From Thraustochytrium sp. TN22 (taxonomy: Eukaryota > Sar > Bigyra > Thraustochytrida > Thraustochytriidae): a stretch of DNA of 57,582 nt. The stretch spans positions 1-57,582 of the forward strand of contig JABLUY010000233.1 of assembly GCA_013306675.1 (NCBI GenBank), written 5' to 3'. How positions within the stretch are numbered: the stretch's first letter is position 1; every line of letters begins with the position of its first letter. The notes beneath the pieces were generated by a model. The model saw nothing but the letters and a program-made list of their open reading frames with translations. It did no database searches and was not told the origin of the DNA. A program made the translations under genes and the position numbers. Shown here piece after piece: positions 46,790 through 55,475 of this stretch.

Positions 46790-47627
46790 AGCGTGGATGG
46801 GAGGCCGCAACGCCCTCGCCCCGCAGCGTCCCCCCCCCCCCACAGCGCGACGGGGCGGCTGCTGAGGGCTAGTGGGCGTGACACGGCGCGCTGCATGTAG
46901 TCGAGGGATTCGATGTCAAAGCTCTGACGCCAGAGAAATTTCTGCACAAATGTCCTTGCGATCGCGCCTGCCTAAGACAGCTGCGCTGGGCTTGAGGCTA
47001 GAGGAGAGTGCCCCTGCGCGCGCCCGGCGAAACGCGTCGTCCGTTGGAAAGGATTCGATTTTGAAGCCGTGACGCCGGGACAGACGTGAGCCATTCATTG
47101 CCTCAGCCGAGCCAATCCTTGCCTCTGTAAAGCCTTACGTCGCCCGGCGAGTAGCTCGCTTTGCCCCAGCGAAGCCAGAGACGGGGCGCGGGCGCTCGCT
47201 CTGAGCTCTCGATCCACGAGGATCTTTCAAGCGGGCGCGCGTCCTGTTACTCCCCTCCCGCTGGCTCCCAGCATGCGCGTGGTTTTCGAAGCTCACACTG
47301 CTCTAGAGAAGCCCAGAGAGGGAGCAAGCGCGCATGCTCTCGCGCCTCTGGGCTTTTTCAGAGAGACTGGCGGCCTCTTGTCTTCCTCTAGCTGCCACTA
47401 CGTCTCCCTCAAACCGCGCTCCACTCCTCCAAAGCCAGGGGTCGGGCGACTTGGCGCTTTCTCCTGCTCCTCTGGGCTTCATCAGACCGACTTCGTCTCG
47501 TACTCCTCTGGCTGCCTCTGAAGTGCTCCTCTACCGGCTCCGACTGGGCGGCTCACCACTCGGTGCGCCGTGCCGCGCCCCGGGCCAGCAAACCTCAAAC
47601 TTTTGCAACAGCAAAGAAAGGCTCAAC

Positions 47628-50600
47628 ATGTTGCTGAAGGATGCGGTCAGCGCCTCGATGGCCGTTGTGGAGCGCGACGACGCGGCGGCCATGGGGATCG
47701 TTGACGGCGGTATCTACGTGGACGTTGGGGCGAAGGTGGAGTCTGCTGCAGATGTGGAGGTCGCTGCGTCGAGCGTCGTCGACCGCGTGGTCGAGCGGGT
47801 GCGTTCCGCGGCAGTCTCCGTGGGCCACGCAATCAAGCGCGGCTTCTTCTTCATTGTGGAGCTCCTTTTCGGGTGCTTGAAGCCTTCTCCCAAGGCTCCC
47901 GTCGCGTCGGTGGCCCCGGTGGACCAGTTTGTGCAGGTGCCTGAGGTTTCCATGGTCAACTCGACTGCCAAGGTCGAGGATGGCGGCGAGGAGGTTCAGA
48001 AAGTCATTGAGAAGGTCCAGGAAGTCACTGAGGAAGCTCAGGAGATCCAGGAGGTCCAGGAGGTCCAGGAGGTCCAGGCTCAGCAGGTGGTCCAGACTCA
48101 GCAGGAGGTCCAGGCTCAGCAGCAGGAGGTTCGGCCTCAGCAGGAGGCCCAGACACAGCAGCAGGAGGATCTGGAGGTTCAGGCAATTGTTAACGAGCTG
48201 TGCGAGCAGCTCGAGGTGGATTGCCAGGTTGAAGACGTCGTCGAGGTGGAGGAGACAAACTTCTTGCAGCAGCCCACGCTGATGGAGGACGCCGCCGAAG
48301 AGGACGCCGTCAATGAGAACGCCCCCAACGTGGACGCCGCCAACGAGGACGCCGCTGACATGGACGCCGACGAGGAGATGAAGGACAAGGTCGCGCAGGT
48401 TGACTCCAAGCAGCAGATTGAGCAGCTGGAGGAGCCGGCCGGTCAGGACGAGCCCCATCCCGATGACGCCGAGAGCGAGGAGGACGAGCCGGACGAGCCG
48501 GACGAGACGGACCCTTGCTGCTCCAACGGCACGTGCCTGTCCTCGGGCAGCCGCTTCACGGCCTTCTGCGGTTGCGCGTCGCGGAAGCCGGTTCCGCAAA
48601 GCACCTCCTCTCCTGTCGCCAGCTCTTCCCTCTCCGCCAGCAGCACCTCGACTTCGGACGTGAGCGCTTGCGATGACGTGCGCTCCTGCGACGACGTGGG
48701 CGCCGACGACGACGTGTGCTCCGGCGACGATTTGCGCGCAAGCGACAACCTGTGCACCGGCGCTGACGACGCGGAGAGCAAGAGCTTGTACGAAGCGGAG
48801 ACTTGCGAGGTCGAGGCGATGGACACTCCATTTCAAGTGGACAACACCAAGCAGAAGCGCCCGACAACGCCAAGCGGCAGTTCATTGCCTCCATCAACGG
48901 CCGGACGCAGTTCAAGATTCCGCGGGGCGTCTCTCTGCGCGACATGGTCTACGCTGTACTCGGCGGTATCGGCGACCTGCAGCCCATCAACATCCTCCCC
49001 TGGTGCTTCCCGTCTGCGGACCCGTCCGCCTTCGACATGGAGGCCGAGCGTTTCAAGTTCATGCGCCAGCTGCGGACCTTTGTGGAGCGCAAGGCAGAAG
49101 CCGAGCCCTTCATCCTCGGCGCAAACAAGGAGCTCATCTTCGTCGAGGAAGGCGCCGCATGGATCTGGGCTCGTGAGGTGCGCAAGCATGCCACCGCCCC
49201 TCGTCTTGAGCCCACCGAGGCGCCAACCGAGGCGCATGCCACGACTTCGACCTTCGTACATGGCATCGCGGCCCCCGAGGCAGCTTCGTCGGTGAGCACA
49301 AGGCACGAGAGCAAACCCAAGAAGCCGAGCAACGCCAAACGCCAGTTCATCGTCGGCCTCAAGGGCAAGTCGGACATCAAGGTCCCGCAAGGTGTCGCGG
49401 TGCGCGACATGCTCTTCGCTGTGCTGGGTGGAATTGGCGAGCTGCAGCCTGTCGGCATCCTTCCCTGGAGCTTCCCGTCGGCGGACCCGATCGTCTTCGA
49501 CATGGAGACCGAGCGCCTCAAGTTCATGCGCCAGCTGCGGACCTTTGTGGAGCGCAAGGCAGAAGCCGAGCCCTTCATCCTCGGCGCAAACAAGAAGCTC
49601 ATCTTCGTCGAGGAAGGCGCCGCATGGATCTGGGCTCGTGAGGTGCGCAAGCATGCCACCGCCCCTCGTCTTGAGCCCGCTGAGGCGCCAACCGAGGCGC
49701 ATGCCACGACTTCGACCTTTGTACATGGCATCGCGGCCCCAGAAGCAGCTTCGTCGGTGAGCACAAGGCACGAGAGCAAGCCCAAGAAGCCGAGCAACGC
49801 CAAACGCCAGTTCATCGTCGGCCTCAAGGGCAAGACGGACATCAAGGTCCCGCAAGGTGTCGCGGTGCGCGACATGCTCTTCGCTGTGCTGGGTGGAATT
49901 GGCGAGCTGCAGCCTGTCGACATCCTTCCCTGGAGCTTCCCGTCAGCGGACCCGATCGCCTTCGACATGGAGACCGAGCGCCTCAAGTTCATGCGCAAGA
50001 TGAAGTCCTTCGTGGAGCGCAAGGCGGCCGGCGAGCCCTCCGTCCTCGGCCCAAACAAAGACCTGATCTTTGTCGAGGAGGGCGCCATGTGGATCTGGGC
50101 TCGGGAGGTGCGCAGGCAAGCGGCCGGCACTCCTTCGAAGCCAGTTGCCCTCGCGGCGGGTCCTGCGACGCCCTCGACTTGTCCGGCTTCGGACTTTGGC
50201 CCCGTCGAGGAAGACAAAGCTGCGCCTCGCTCTACTGCCGTCGACCCGCCCCAAGCGCTCCCCGCCAAACCGTACGGCAAACCCAAGGACAACGCGAAGC
50301 GACAGTTCGTCGCCGACATCAACTGCAACACCGGGTACAAGATCCCCCAAGGTGTCGCTCTGCGCGACATGGTCTTTGCTGTGCTGGGCGGCATCGGCAC
50401 GCTCCAGCCCCGCGACATCCTTCCCTGGAAGTTCCCTTCGGCCAACCCCATCACCTTCGACATGGCAAGCGAGCGTGCCAAGTTCATGTGCGCGCTAAAG
50501 GCCTTCGTGGAGCGCAAGGCTGCCGCCGAGCCCTCTGTGCTCGGCACGAACAAGAAGCTGGTCTTCGTCGAGGACGGCGCCGCCTGGATCTGGGACAGGG

Positions 50601-50653
50601 AGGTCCGCGAGCATGCCGACGCGTGCGCGGCCGCTGCACTTGAACAGCTCTAA
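47628..50653 (+). CDS. Unrecognised four-repeat protein, interrupted by an apparent -1 frame change
   Basis: Two overlapping frames read as one gene. The first runs from ATG 47628: a hydrophobic segment near residue 70-83 (RGFFFIVELLFGC), Gln/Val/Glu repeats (~126-185, EVQEVQEVQ-like), a long acidic region, then a Cys/Ser/Asp-rich stretch. At about 48858-48862 the sense shifts by -1 into a frame that stays open to 50653 and carries four copies of one domain, starting at 48863, 49328, 49793 and 50288. Conserved blocks are NAKRQF, AVLGGIG, ILPW, FDM, FVERKA, LGANK and WIWAREVR. Copies two and three are almost identical. I know no family like it. The junction AAGCGCCCGAC looks like one missing base, not a slippery site. 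It could be a pseudogene, an assembly error or two genes. Confidence 0.7.
48863..50615 (+). repeat. Four tandem copies of a ~110-residue domain plus linker
   Basis: Unit spacings are 465, 465 and 495 bases, all multiples of three. The second and third units, with their linkers, differ at only a handful of positions over ~465 bases. The first unit shares its 3' half and linker with them almost exactly but not its 5' half. The fourth is clearly diverged. This points to recent unequal exchange or gene conversion inside an older array. Confidence 0.9.
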
Positions 50654-51324
50654 CACGTTGAAATATCTCAAGATACTCTGGTCAGCTCCAGGCAAAACTC
50701 CCGCCTTTGTGCCCAACCATGGCCAGGCAACTTGAAACCATGCAAGAAAATCGGAGGTACATTGGTCGGTTCCGTTCCGAACAGAACTTCGGCCCTGCCT
50801 CGTGCCCAACAGCCTGAGGCAAATCACTTGTCGGCCACGCTTGTGCGCCGACTCGAATCGCTTCAAGTCGGCTCTGCCCGCGTCTCGTGCGCCCCGGCCG
50901 GTCCCACAAGCGTGGCGTCCAAGCGCCTCCGGGGAGGCTCACCGTGAAGCCCAGCCTCTCGCAAGCAAGCAAGCTTGCTTCTGCCAGGCTAGTGCCAGCC
51001 CGTGCTGCTGTGCATCTCGCAGCTCGCGCCGCAGCTTCTTCTTGAGGCCCTGCTGCCCACGGCGGCGGCCGCTTCTGGCTAGCTGCCGGCCGGCCGGCCG
51101 CTGGCGCGCGCCGCGCTGCCTCGCCCTGGACAACATACCAAAGCTCGGGACTGAGCGGGTGACGCAGTGCCCGCGAGGCTGAGCCCGCAGCACGGCGCTG
51201 TCCGCACCGGCCCGGACCCAGAGAACGTCGCCAGGCACTGGCAGCCCACTGGCAGAGCGAGGCTGCGCGAGGCTGGGCTCGCGGCAGCAGACACGCATCG
51301 CTGCGGATCACAAGCCTGAGCGAG
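50654..51324. other. Intergenic region upstream of the first histidine phosphatase
   Basis: 671 bases with no supported gene. It contains AAGCAAGCTTGCTT (a 14-bp palindrome, near 50970) and two CACTGGCAG sites at 51236-51244 and 51247-51255, eleven bases apart (start to start), about 70-90 bases upstream of the ATG at 51325. Confidence 0.5.
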
Positions 51325-52428
51325 ATGGGGCTGGGGCGCGAGGAGAACGGGAGCAGCTGGTCGAGCACGGCCCTGCTGGGCGCCGCCGCGGCCGTGGCCG
51401 CCGGCGGCGTGGCGCTGGCGCTGACCGCGCAAAAGGACAAGGCCGCGGAGAAGAAGGAGCAGTGGGAGGAGCAGAGGCAGCAGCAGAAGGAGGAGCTCGA
51501 GGAGCAGGGGAGCAAGGCGCACAAGCAGGAGAAGGTGCTGGAGAAGCAGGAGAAGCGGAGCAGCAAGGACGACCCGCACGGCGCCGAGACGCTCAAGAAG
51601 CTGGCCGAGGTGTACCACGGCGACGCGCGCAAGGGCAAGAACCCGCGCGCCGAGGCTGTGCCGCTGGACTCGCTCAAGGCGTCCAAGCTTCTGGGCCTGG
51701 CGCATGGCGCCTCCTGGGAGGACGCGAACCGCGAGTTCGCGGAGCTGTCGGAGCGCGAGGACTCGGCCAAGCTAGTGTACCTGGTGCGCCACGGTGAGGG
51801 CGACCACAACAAGGCGGAGCGCGAGTACGGCACGGAGAAATGGGAGAATGAGATCTGCAAGAAGGACGAGTACATCGACACGCCCTTGAACGAGACGGGC
51901 CGCGAGCAGTGCAAGCAGCTGCAGAAGGACTTCACGCGCGCCGTCGAGGCCGGCCTGCACGCCGAGGTGATCATCGTGTCGCCGCAGACGCGCGCAATCG
52001 AGACGGCCAAGATCGGGCTCGCCGAGATCTGGGGCAAGGTGCCCATCTACGCCGTGGAGCTCGCGCGCGAGCGCTATGGCAACCAGAAGAGCGACATGCG
52101 GCGCTCGATCTCGGAGCTCAAGAAGGACTTCCCCGAGGTGAACTTTGACTACTTCATGGAGGCGGAGGACGATGTCCTGTTCACGCCAGACACCCGCGAG
52201 TCGGACGAGCACCTCGAGCACCGCCTCGGCCAGTTCTACAACTGGCTGCTCGCCACGCCTTGGAAGCGCGTCGCCGTCGCCTGCCACTCGGCCGTCATGG
52301 CGCACACTACCGAGGTGCTCGACATGACTTGGCATTACCCGGACAACTGCGAGATGGTCACGGTGGCCATTCACGAGCGCGCTGAGCGCGCGGAGAAGAA
52401 GAAGGAGACCTCCACTGGCAGCGAGTAG
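51325..52428 (+). CDS. Histidine phosphatase (phosphoglycerate mutase-like), N-terminal membrane anchor, copy 1
   Basis: A 367-residue protein. A hydrophobic Ala/Leu helix at ~13-35 looks like a signal anchor, followed by a highly charged Lys/Glu/Gln helix (~36-85) and a branch-2-like histidine phosphatase domain from ~150. The phospho-acceptor motif is LVRHGEGDHN with His156; the second catalytic histidine is His321 in VAVACHSAVM. Other family blocks are SPQTRAIETA and YGNQKSDMRRS. Relatives are fungal and plant PGM-like phosphatases of uncertain substrate (PMU1/DET1 type), not glycolytic mutases. It could act on phospho-metabolites or proteins at a membrane. It is followed 316 bases later by a paralogue in the same orientation. 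The ATG at 51325 begins the anchor shared by both copies. Confidence 0.85.
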   Translation: MGLGREENGSSWSSTALLGAAAAVAAGGVALALTAQKDKAAEKKEQWEEQRQQQKEELEEQGSKAHKQEKVLEKQEKRSSKDDPHGAETLKKLAEVYHGDARKGKNPRAEAVPLDSLKASKLLGLAHGASWEDANREFAELSEREDSAKLVYLVRHGEGDHNKAEREYGTEKWENEICKKDEYIDTPLNETGREQCKQLQKDFTRAVEAGLHAEVIIVSPQTRAIETAKIGLAEIWGKVPIYAVELARERYGNQKSDMRRSISELKKDFPEVNFDYFMEAEDDVLFTPDTRESDEHLEHRLGQFYNWLLATPWKRVAVACHSAVMAHTTEVLDMTWHYPDNCEMVTVAIHERAERAEKKKETSTGSE

Positions 52429-52744
52429 GCCAGAAAGATTCCGGTAACTTACCTCCAACATTGCAGACACATCGCTTCGCTGAGCGGAGCGCAATAAGTT
52501 TTTTTATCTTCCTTTCCTGTTGGCGGCATGTGGCACGAAGACGAGGCTTGAGCAGGTCTCTGACATGCCAGACAGACCGAAGTCAAAGTCGTCGCGCCTC
52601 CGGGCCCACGCGAGCGCGCCCGAGGCCACGCGAGCGCGCGCGAGCGCGAGCGCGAGCGCGAGCGCGAGCGAGGCAACCGCTAAGGCAGCCCGCTCTTGCC
52701 AGCCAGCTGGCTTGGGAAGCAAGCGGGCAAGCGAGAGCGCCGTC

Positions 52745-52851
52745 ATGGGCGCCCGGCGCGAGGAGTCCGGCTGGTCGAGCACGGCGATGCTCGGCGTACT
52801 GGCGGCCGTGGCGGCCGTGAGCATGGCGCTCGCGCTCGCGTCGCAAAAGTC

Positions 52852-52890
<39 letters not shown>

Positions 52891-53761
52891 AGAATCAAAG
52901 GTGCACAAAGAGCAGAGCACCAGTGGCATGGCCGGCGCGCACTGCGAGGCGATGCTCAAGAAGCTCTCGAGCGTGTACCATGGCGAGGCAAGGCTTGGCG
53001 AGAGCCCACGCGCCGAGGGCGTGGCCCTGCAGGCGTTGGAGGCCAACAGCAAGGCGCTGGAGCGCCTCGGTTTGGCCGCTGGTGCTTCGTGGGAGGACGT
53101 TGACCGCGAGTTCCAGCAGCTGGAGGCGCGCGACGGCTCAGCCAAGCTCGTGTACCTGATCCGCCACGGCGAAGGCGACCACAACGCCGCGGAGCGCGAG
53201 CACGGCTCGGAGAAGTGGGAGAACGAAATTGCCAAATCGGATCGCTTCCTGGACGCGCACCTGAACGAGGTGGGTCTCAAGCAGTGCGAGCGACTGCAGA
53301 AAGACTTCTCCCGCGCCATCCAAGGCGGTCTCAAGGTTGACGTCATCCTCGTGTCGCCGCTCGCCCGAGCCATCGAGACGGCTAAGTTTGGTCTCGCCGA
53401 CGTCTGGGGCAAGGTGCCCATTTATGCCGTAGAGCTCTCGCGCGAGCGCTTCGGCAAGAACCAGTGCGACAAGCGGCGGTCCATCGCGGAGCTCAAGAAA
53501 GAGTTTCCCGAGGTCAACTTCGATCTGTTCATGGAGGCCGAAGAGGATCCGTGGTTCACGCCGGAGCGCGAGACGGACGACCACATTGAGCGTCGCATTG
53601 CGCACTTTTACAACTGGATGCTTGCCACGCCCTGGAAGCACGTTGCCGTCGCCGGCCACTCCTCCTTCATGGCTCACACCACCAAGGTGCTCAAGTTGCC
53701 CTGGCACTGGCCCAAGAACTGCGAAATGCTCACTGTCGCCGTCCGCCAGCGCTCAAGCTAA
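52745..53761 (+). CDS. Histidine phosphatase (phosphoglycerate mutase-like), N-terminal membrane anchor, copy 2
   Basis: A 338-residue paralogue of the upstream gene. It has the same anchor helix (~12-33), then a Gln run of about thirteen CAG codons in place of the charged helix, then the phosphatase domain. His141 lies in LIRHGEGDHN and His305 in VAVAGHSSFM; SPLARAIETA and CDKRRSIAELKKEFPEVNF align with copy 1 throughout. The two differ mainly in the linker and the C-terminal tail, which is Lys/Glu-rich in copy 1 and short here. The start is the ATG at 52745, because it aligns with copy 1; sequence upstream in frame is low-complexity Ala/Ser/Arg. Both catalytic histidines are intact, so both copies are probably active. 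Confidence 0.86.
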
Positions 53762-54117
53762 GGAAATAAGAGAAGCTCATTCTTTGCTCTTCGCTCGTGA
53801 AGATGCGAGGCTGCGACGAGAAATAAATAGAGACAGCGCACAAGGAGCTTCTTTCTTGTCCGAGTTTCTGCCAGTGCAAGGGTCAGGGTCTCGGTCGGTA
53901 CCACTACCATCACCAACACCAAGGGTGCCACGGGACGACTTAGCAGACGCGTCTCGCAGCCTTTCCATTAGCGGCCCAATTTTCAGCCCTACTTTCCCAT
54001 CACGTGAAGCTCGTGCGGGACATGCGAATCGTGTGTCTCCGTATGGTGCAGCGAGACAGACCGGGACACGTTGCACGGGCATTCAAAAGGTGTTAGCAGG
54101 GGCATGGGGCTGCAGAT
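53762..54117. other. 3' flank of the second histidine phosphatase
   Basis: About 356 bases with no supported gene. AATAAA at 53822-53827, 61 bases after the stop, is a candidate polyadenylation signal. A minus-strand CACTGGCAG lies at 53868-53876. Confidence 0.4.
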
Positions 54118-54522
54118 TTAGGCGAGGAAGATGTCGCATTTGCGCGTCAGCAGAATGCGCTGCGTGACTGATTCCGAATCGCGTGCGCGAAGCTCCTCGA
54201 GAGCACGGCGCCGAAGCCGGAAGCCATTCTTAACGCCTGAATCTGGCTTGTCGATGTCACAAAAGCATCCTAGCCGAGGCCAGCGTCGTGTTCGTCCATG
54301 TCTTTCGATCTTCCAGCCCTCGCACAAAGTGAGCCTCCTTGTACTCAACCTCGACCCAGTGAACCTTCCTTGCTGCACTGTTCAATTCGATAGCGGCATC
54401 TCCGTTCCTGGCCAACCAACGAGACCGTCAAGGTCGCGATCACAGCCCAAGACGAAGCCATGTATCATTCCTTGGTGCGCAACATTTACGATCACCAACC
54501 AACCGGGGAGCTTGTCGCGATT
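54118..54522 (-). pseudogene. Frame-broken coding remnant or unresolved multi-exon gene
   Basis: Three successive minus-strand segments read like real protein but in different frames. 54522 to ~54400 contains WLVIVNVAHQGMIHGFVLGC and then DRDLDG; ~54400 to 54260 contains VHWVEVEYKEAHFVRGLEDR; ~54265 to 54118 contains CDIDKPDSGVKNGFRLRRRA and ends KCDIFLA. No segment has a start codon that would make a complete gene. The steps could be indels in a decayed gene, sequencing errors, or short introns (the first segment follows an AG after an in-frame stop). I recognise no family. Base composition here is lower in GC than the flanking genes. Confidence 0.4.
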
Positions 54523-54623
54523 CTACGTACTGTGCGGGCGGCTCGGCCGCGGTTTGGTTCGCGCTGGTGCTCTGCTGCAGTGCTGGGTCTCTTCTGAAGC
54601 GCTACTCGTACAAATGCGGCCAG

Positions 54624-54957
54624 TCACAACCAAGAATGCGCGAACGCAAGACAAAGAGAGATAGATTGGTTCCTTGGCTCTTTCTTCAGCGCAGCCTTGT
54701 TCTTGGCGACGTCGTGGTCCACGTCGCCGTTCTGGCGGAGATCCTCGGGGATCTCGAACTTGGGTCGGCTGACGCTAAAGACAAAGAACGCCTTGTTGCC
54801 CTGCGGCACGCAGTCGAATTAAAAGTGCGGGCCAGCGGTTCTGTGCGCCTCGCTTGAGGAGCTGCACAACAGCGTTCATAACGGTGGCCACCTTGCGCAT
54901 CTGCGAGAGCTCCGGCAGTTGACGCCACATCGCCGCCGCCGTCGCGAAGCTTTCCAT
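54624..54957 (-). CDS. Candidate small two-exon gene
   Basis: An ATG at 54957 opens a short frame starting MESFATAAAMWRQLPEL. Downstream, a second frame without its own start contains GNKAFFVFSVSRPKFEIPED and KAALKKEPRNQ, both protein-like. They join in frame if a 91-base intron (54801-54891, GT...AG, with TTTTAAT as a possible branch site about 20 bases before the acceptor) is removed, giving 80 residues. Alternative in-frame GT donors exist. The donor GTGGCC is weak. It may belong with the broken segments just downstream on the same strand. No family is recognised. Confidence 0.35.
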
Positions 54958-55475
54958 AGACCCCGGCCACGTCCGCGCACTATCCGCCAGCCTGGCCGGC
55001 CCGCCCGCGCGCGCGCGTGCGCGCCGGAGCCGCGCCGAGCCCGGGATCGAGGCCGCGGCGCCGGCGGCCGGCCGGCGCCGGCGCCGGCCTATTCGGGATA
55101 GGCCGCTTGGCGAGTCGCGGTCGCGACCGCGCCCGCCCGCAAGTGAACTGGAGGCAGCGAAGGGAGGGCGGCGGGGACGAGCGGCAGGCCCCGCCGCGCG
55201 GGAGGAGAGGCGCGCAGGAGGTTGACCCGATGGTGCTGGGAACTTTTACGCGAATGGTGCCGGCTGCCTCCCTACTCGAGTCGCATATGCTGCGATTGGT
55301 TGCAAGGCTCAGACACGTACGAGCTGTCTGTAAAAGAAGTTTGAGCGTCACTGCTCTCACGCCCTCGTTCACGAGGCCCGGGTCGTTTGGCGATGCGTGC
55401 CGGAACTTCTTCTTCTTCATGGCATACTGACAGCAAAAGAATCAAAGATAATCATGTGACGGCATCACGCGCATC
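54958..55475. other. GC-rich spacer
   Basis: 518 bases between the candidate small gene and the 3' end of the Roc-COR-TIR gene. The part near 55040-55100 is a dense set of GCCGGC/GGCGCC self-complementary words. No gene is convincing in any frame. Confidence 0.35.

Larger units (their letters stand above)
44114..47627. other. Repeat-rich region without a supported gene
   Basis: The only long stretch of the window with no gene I can support. It contains tandem ~165-bp units (45102-45585), a C11A8 tract (44705-44723), G-runs at 46382-46398, a (GAGGC)n pentamer array, a C12 run at 46830-46841, and an inverted repeat AAGCCCAGAG / CTCTGGGCTT at 47309-47318 and 47346-47355. Short pieces look coding, such as a presequence-like start at 45964 and an amphipathic stretch near 46170-46240 in another frame, but none extends. 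It may hold a decayed gene or long non-coding sequence. Confidence 0.45.

Noticed and set aside
47334-47627. In-frame ATG at 47334 extending the four-repeat protein N-terminally
   Set aside because: The extension is Ser/Pro/Leu low complexity derived from imperfect direct and inverted repeats; the ATG at 47628 starts a more protein-like sequence. Not excluded.
48850-48870. Programmed -1 ribosomal frameshift site
   Set aside because: No X XXY YYZ heptamer at the frame change and no obvious downstream pseudoknot; a lost base or assembly error is simpler.
48949-50553. 534-codon open frame antisense to the four-repeat array
   Set aside because: It mirrors the repeats because the DNA itself is repeated. 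The sense frame has the conserved aromatic and charged core and the codon-position pattern of coding sequence.
53777-54082. 101-codon minus-strand open frame
   Set aside because: No family features and no codon pattern; it lies in the 3' flank of the second phosphatase.
54980-55430. Overlapping open frames on both strands (146 and 137 codons)
   Set aside because: Both are mostly Arg/Ala/Pro from GC-rich self-complementary DNA; neither has a domain.
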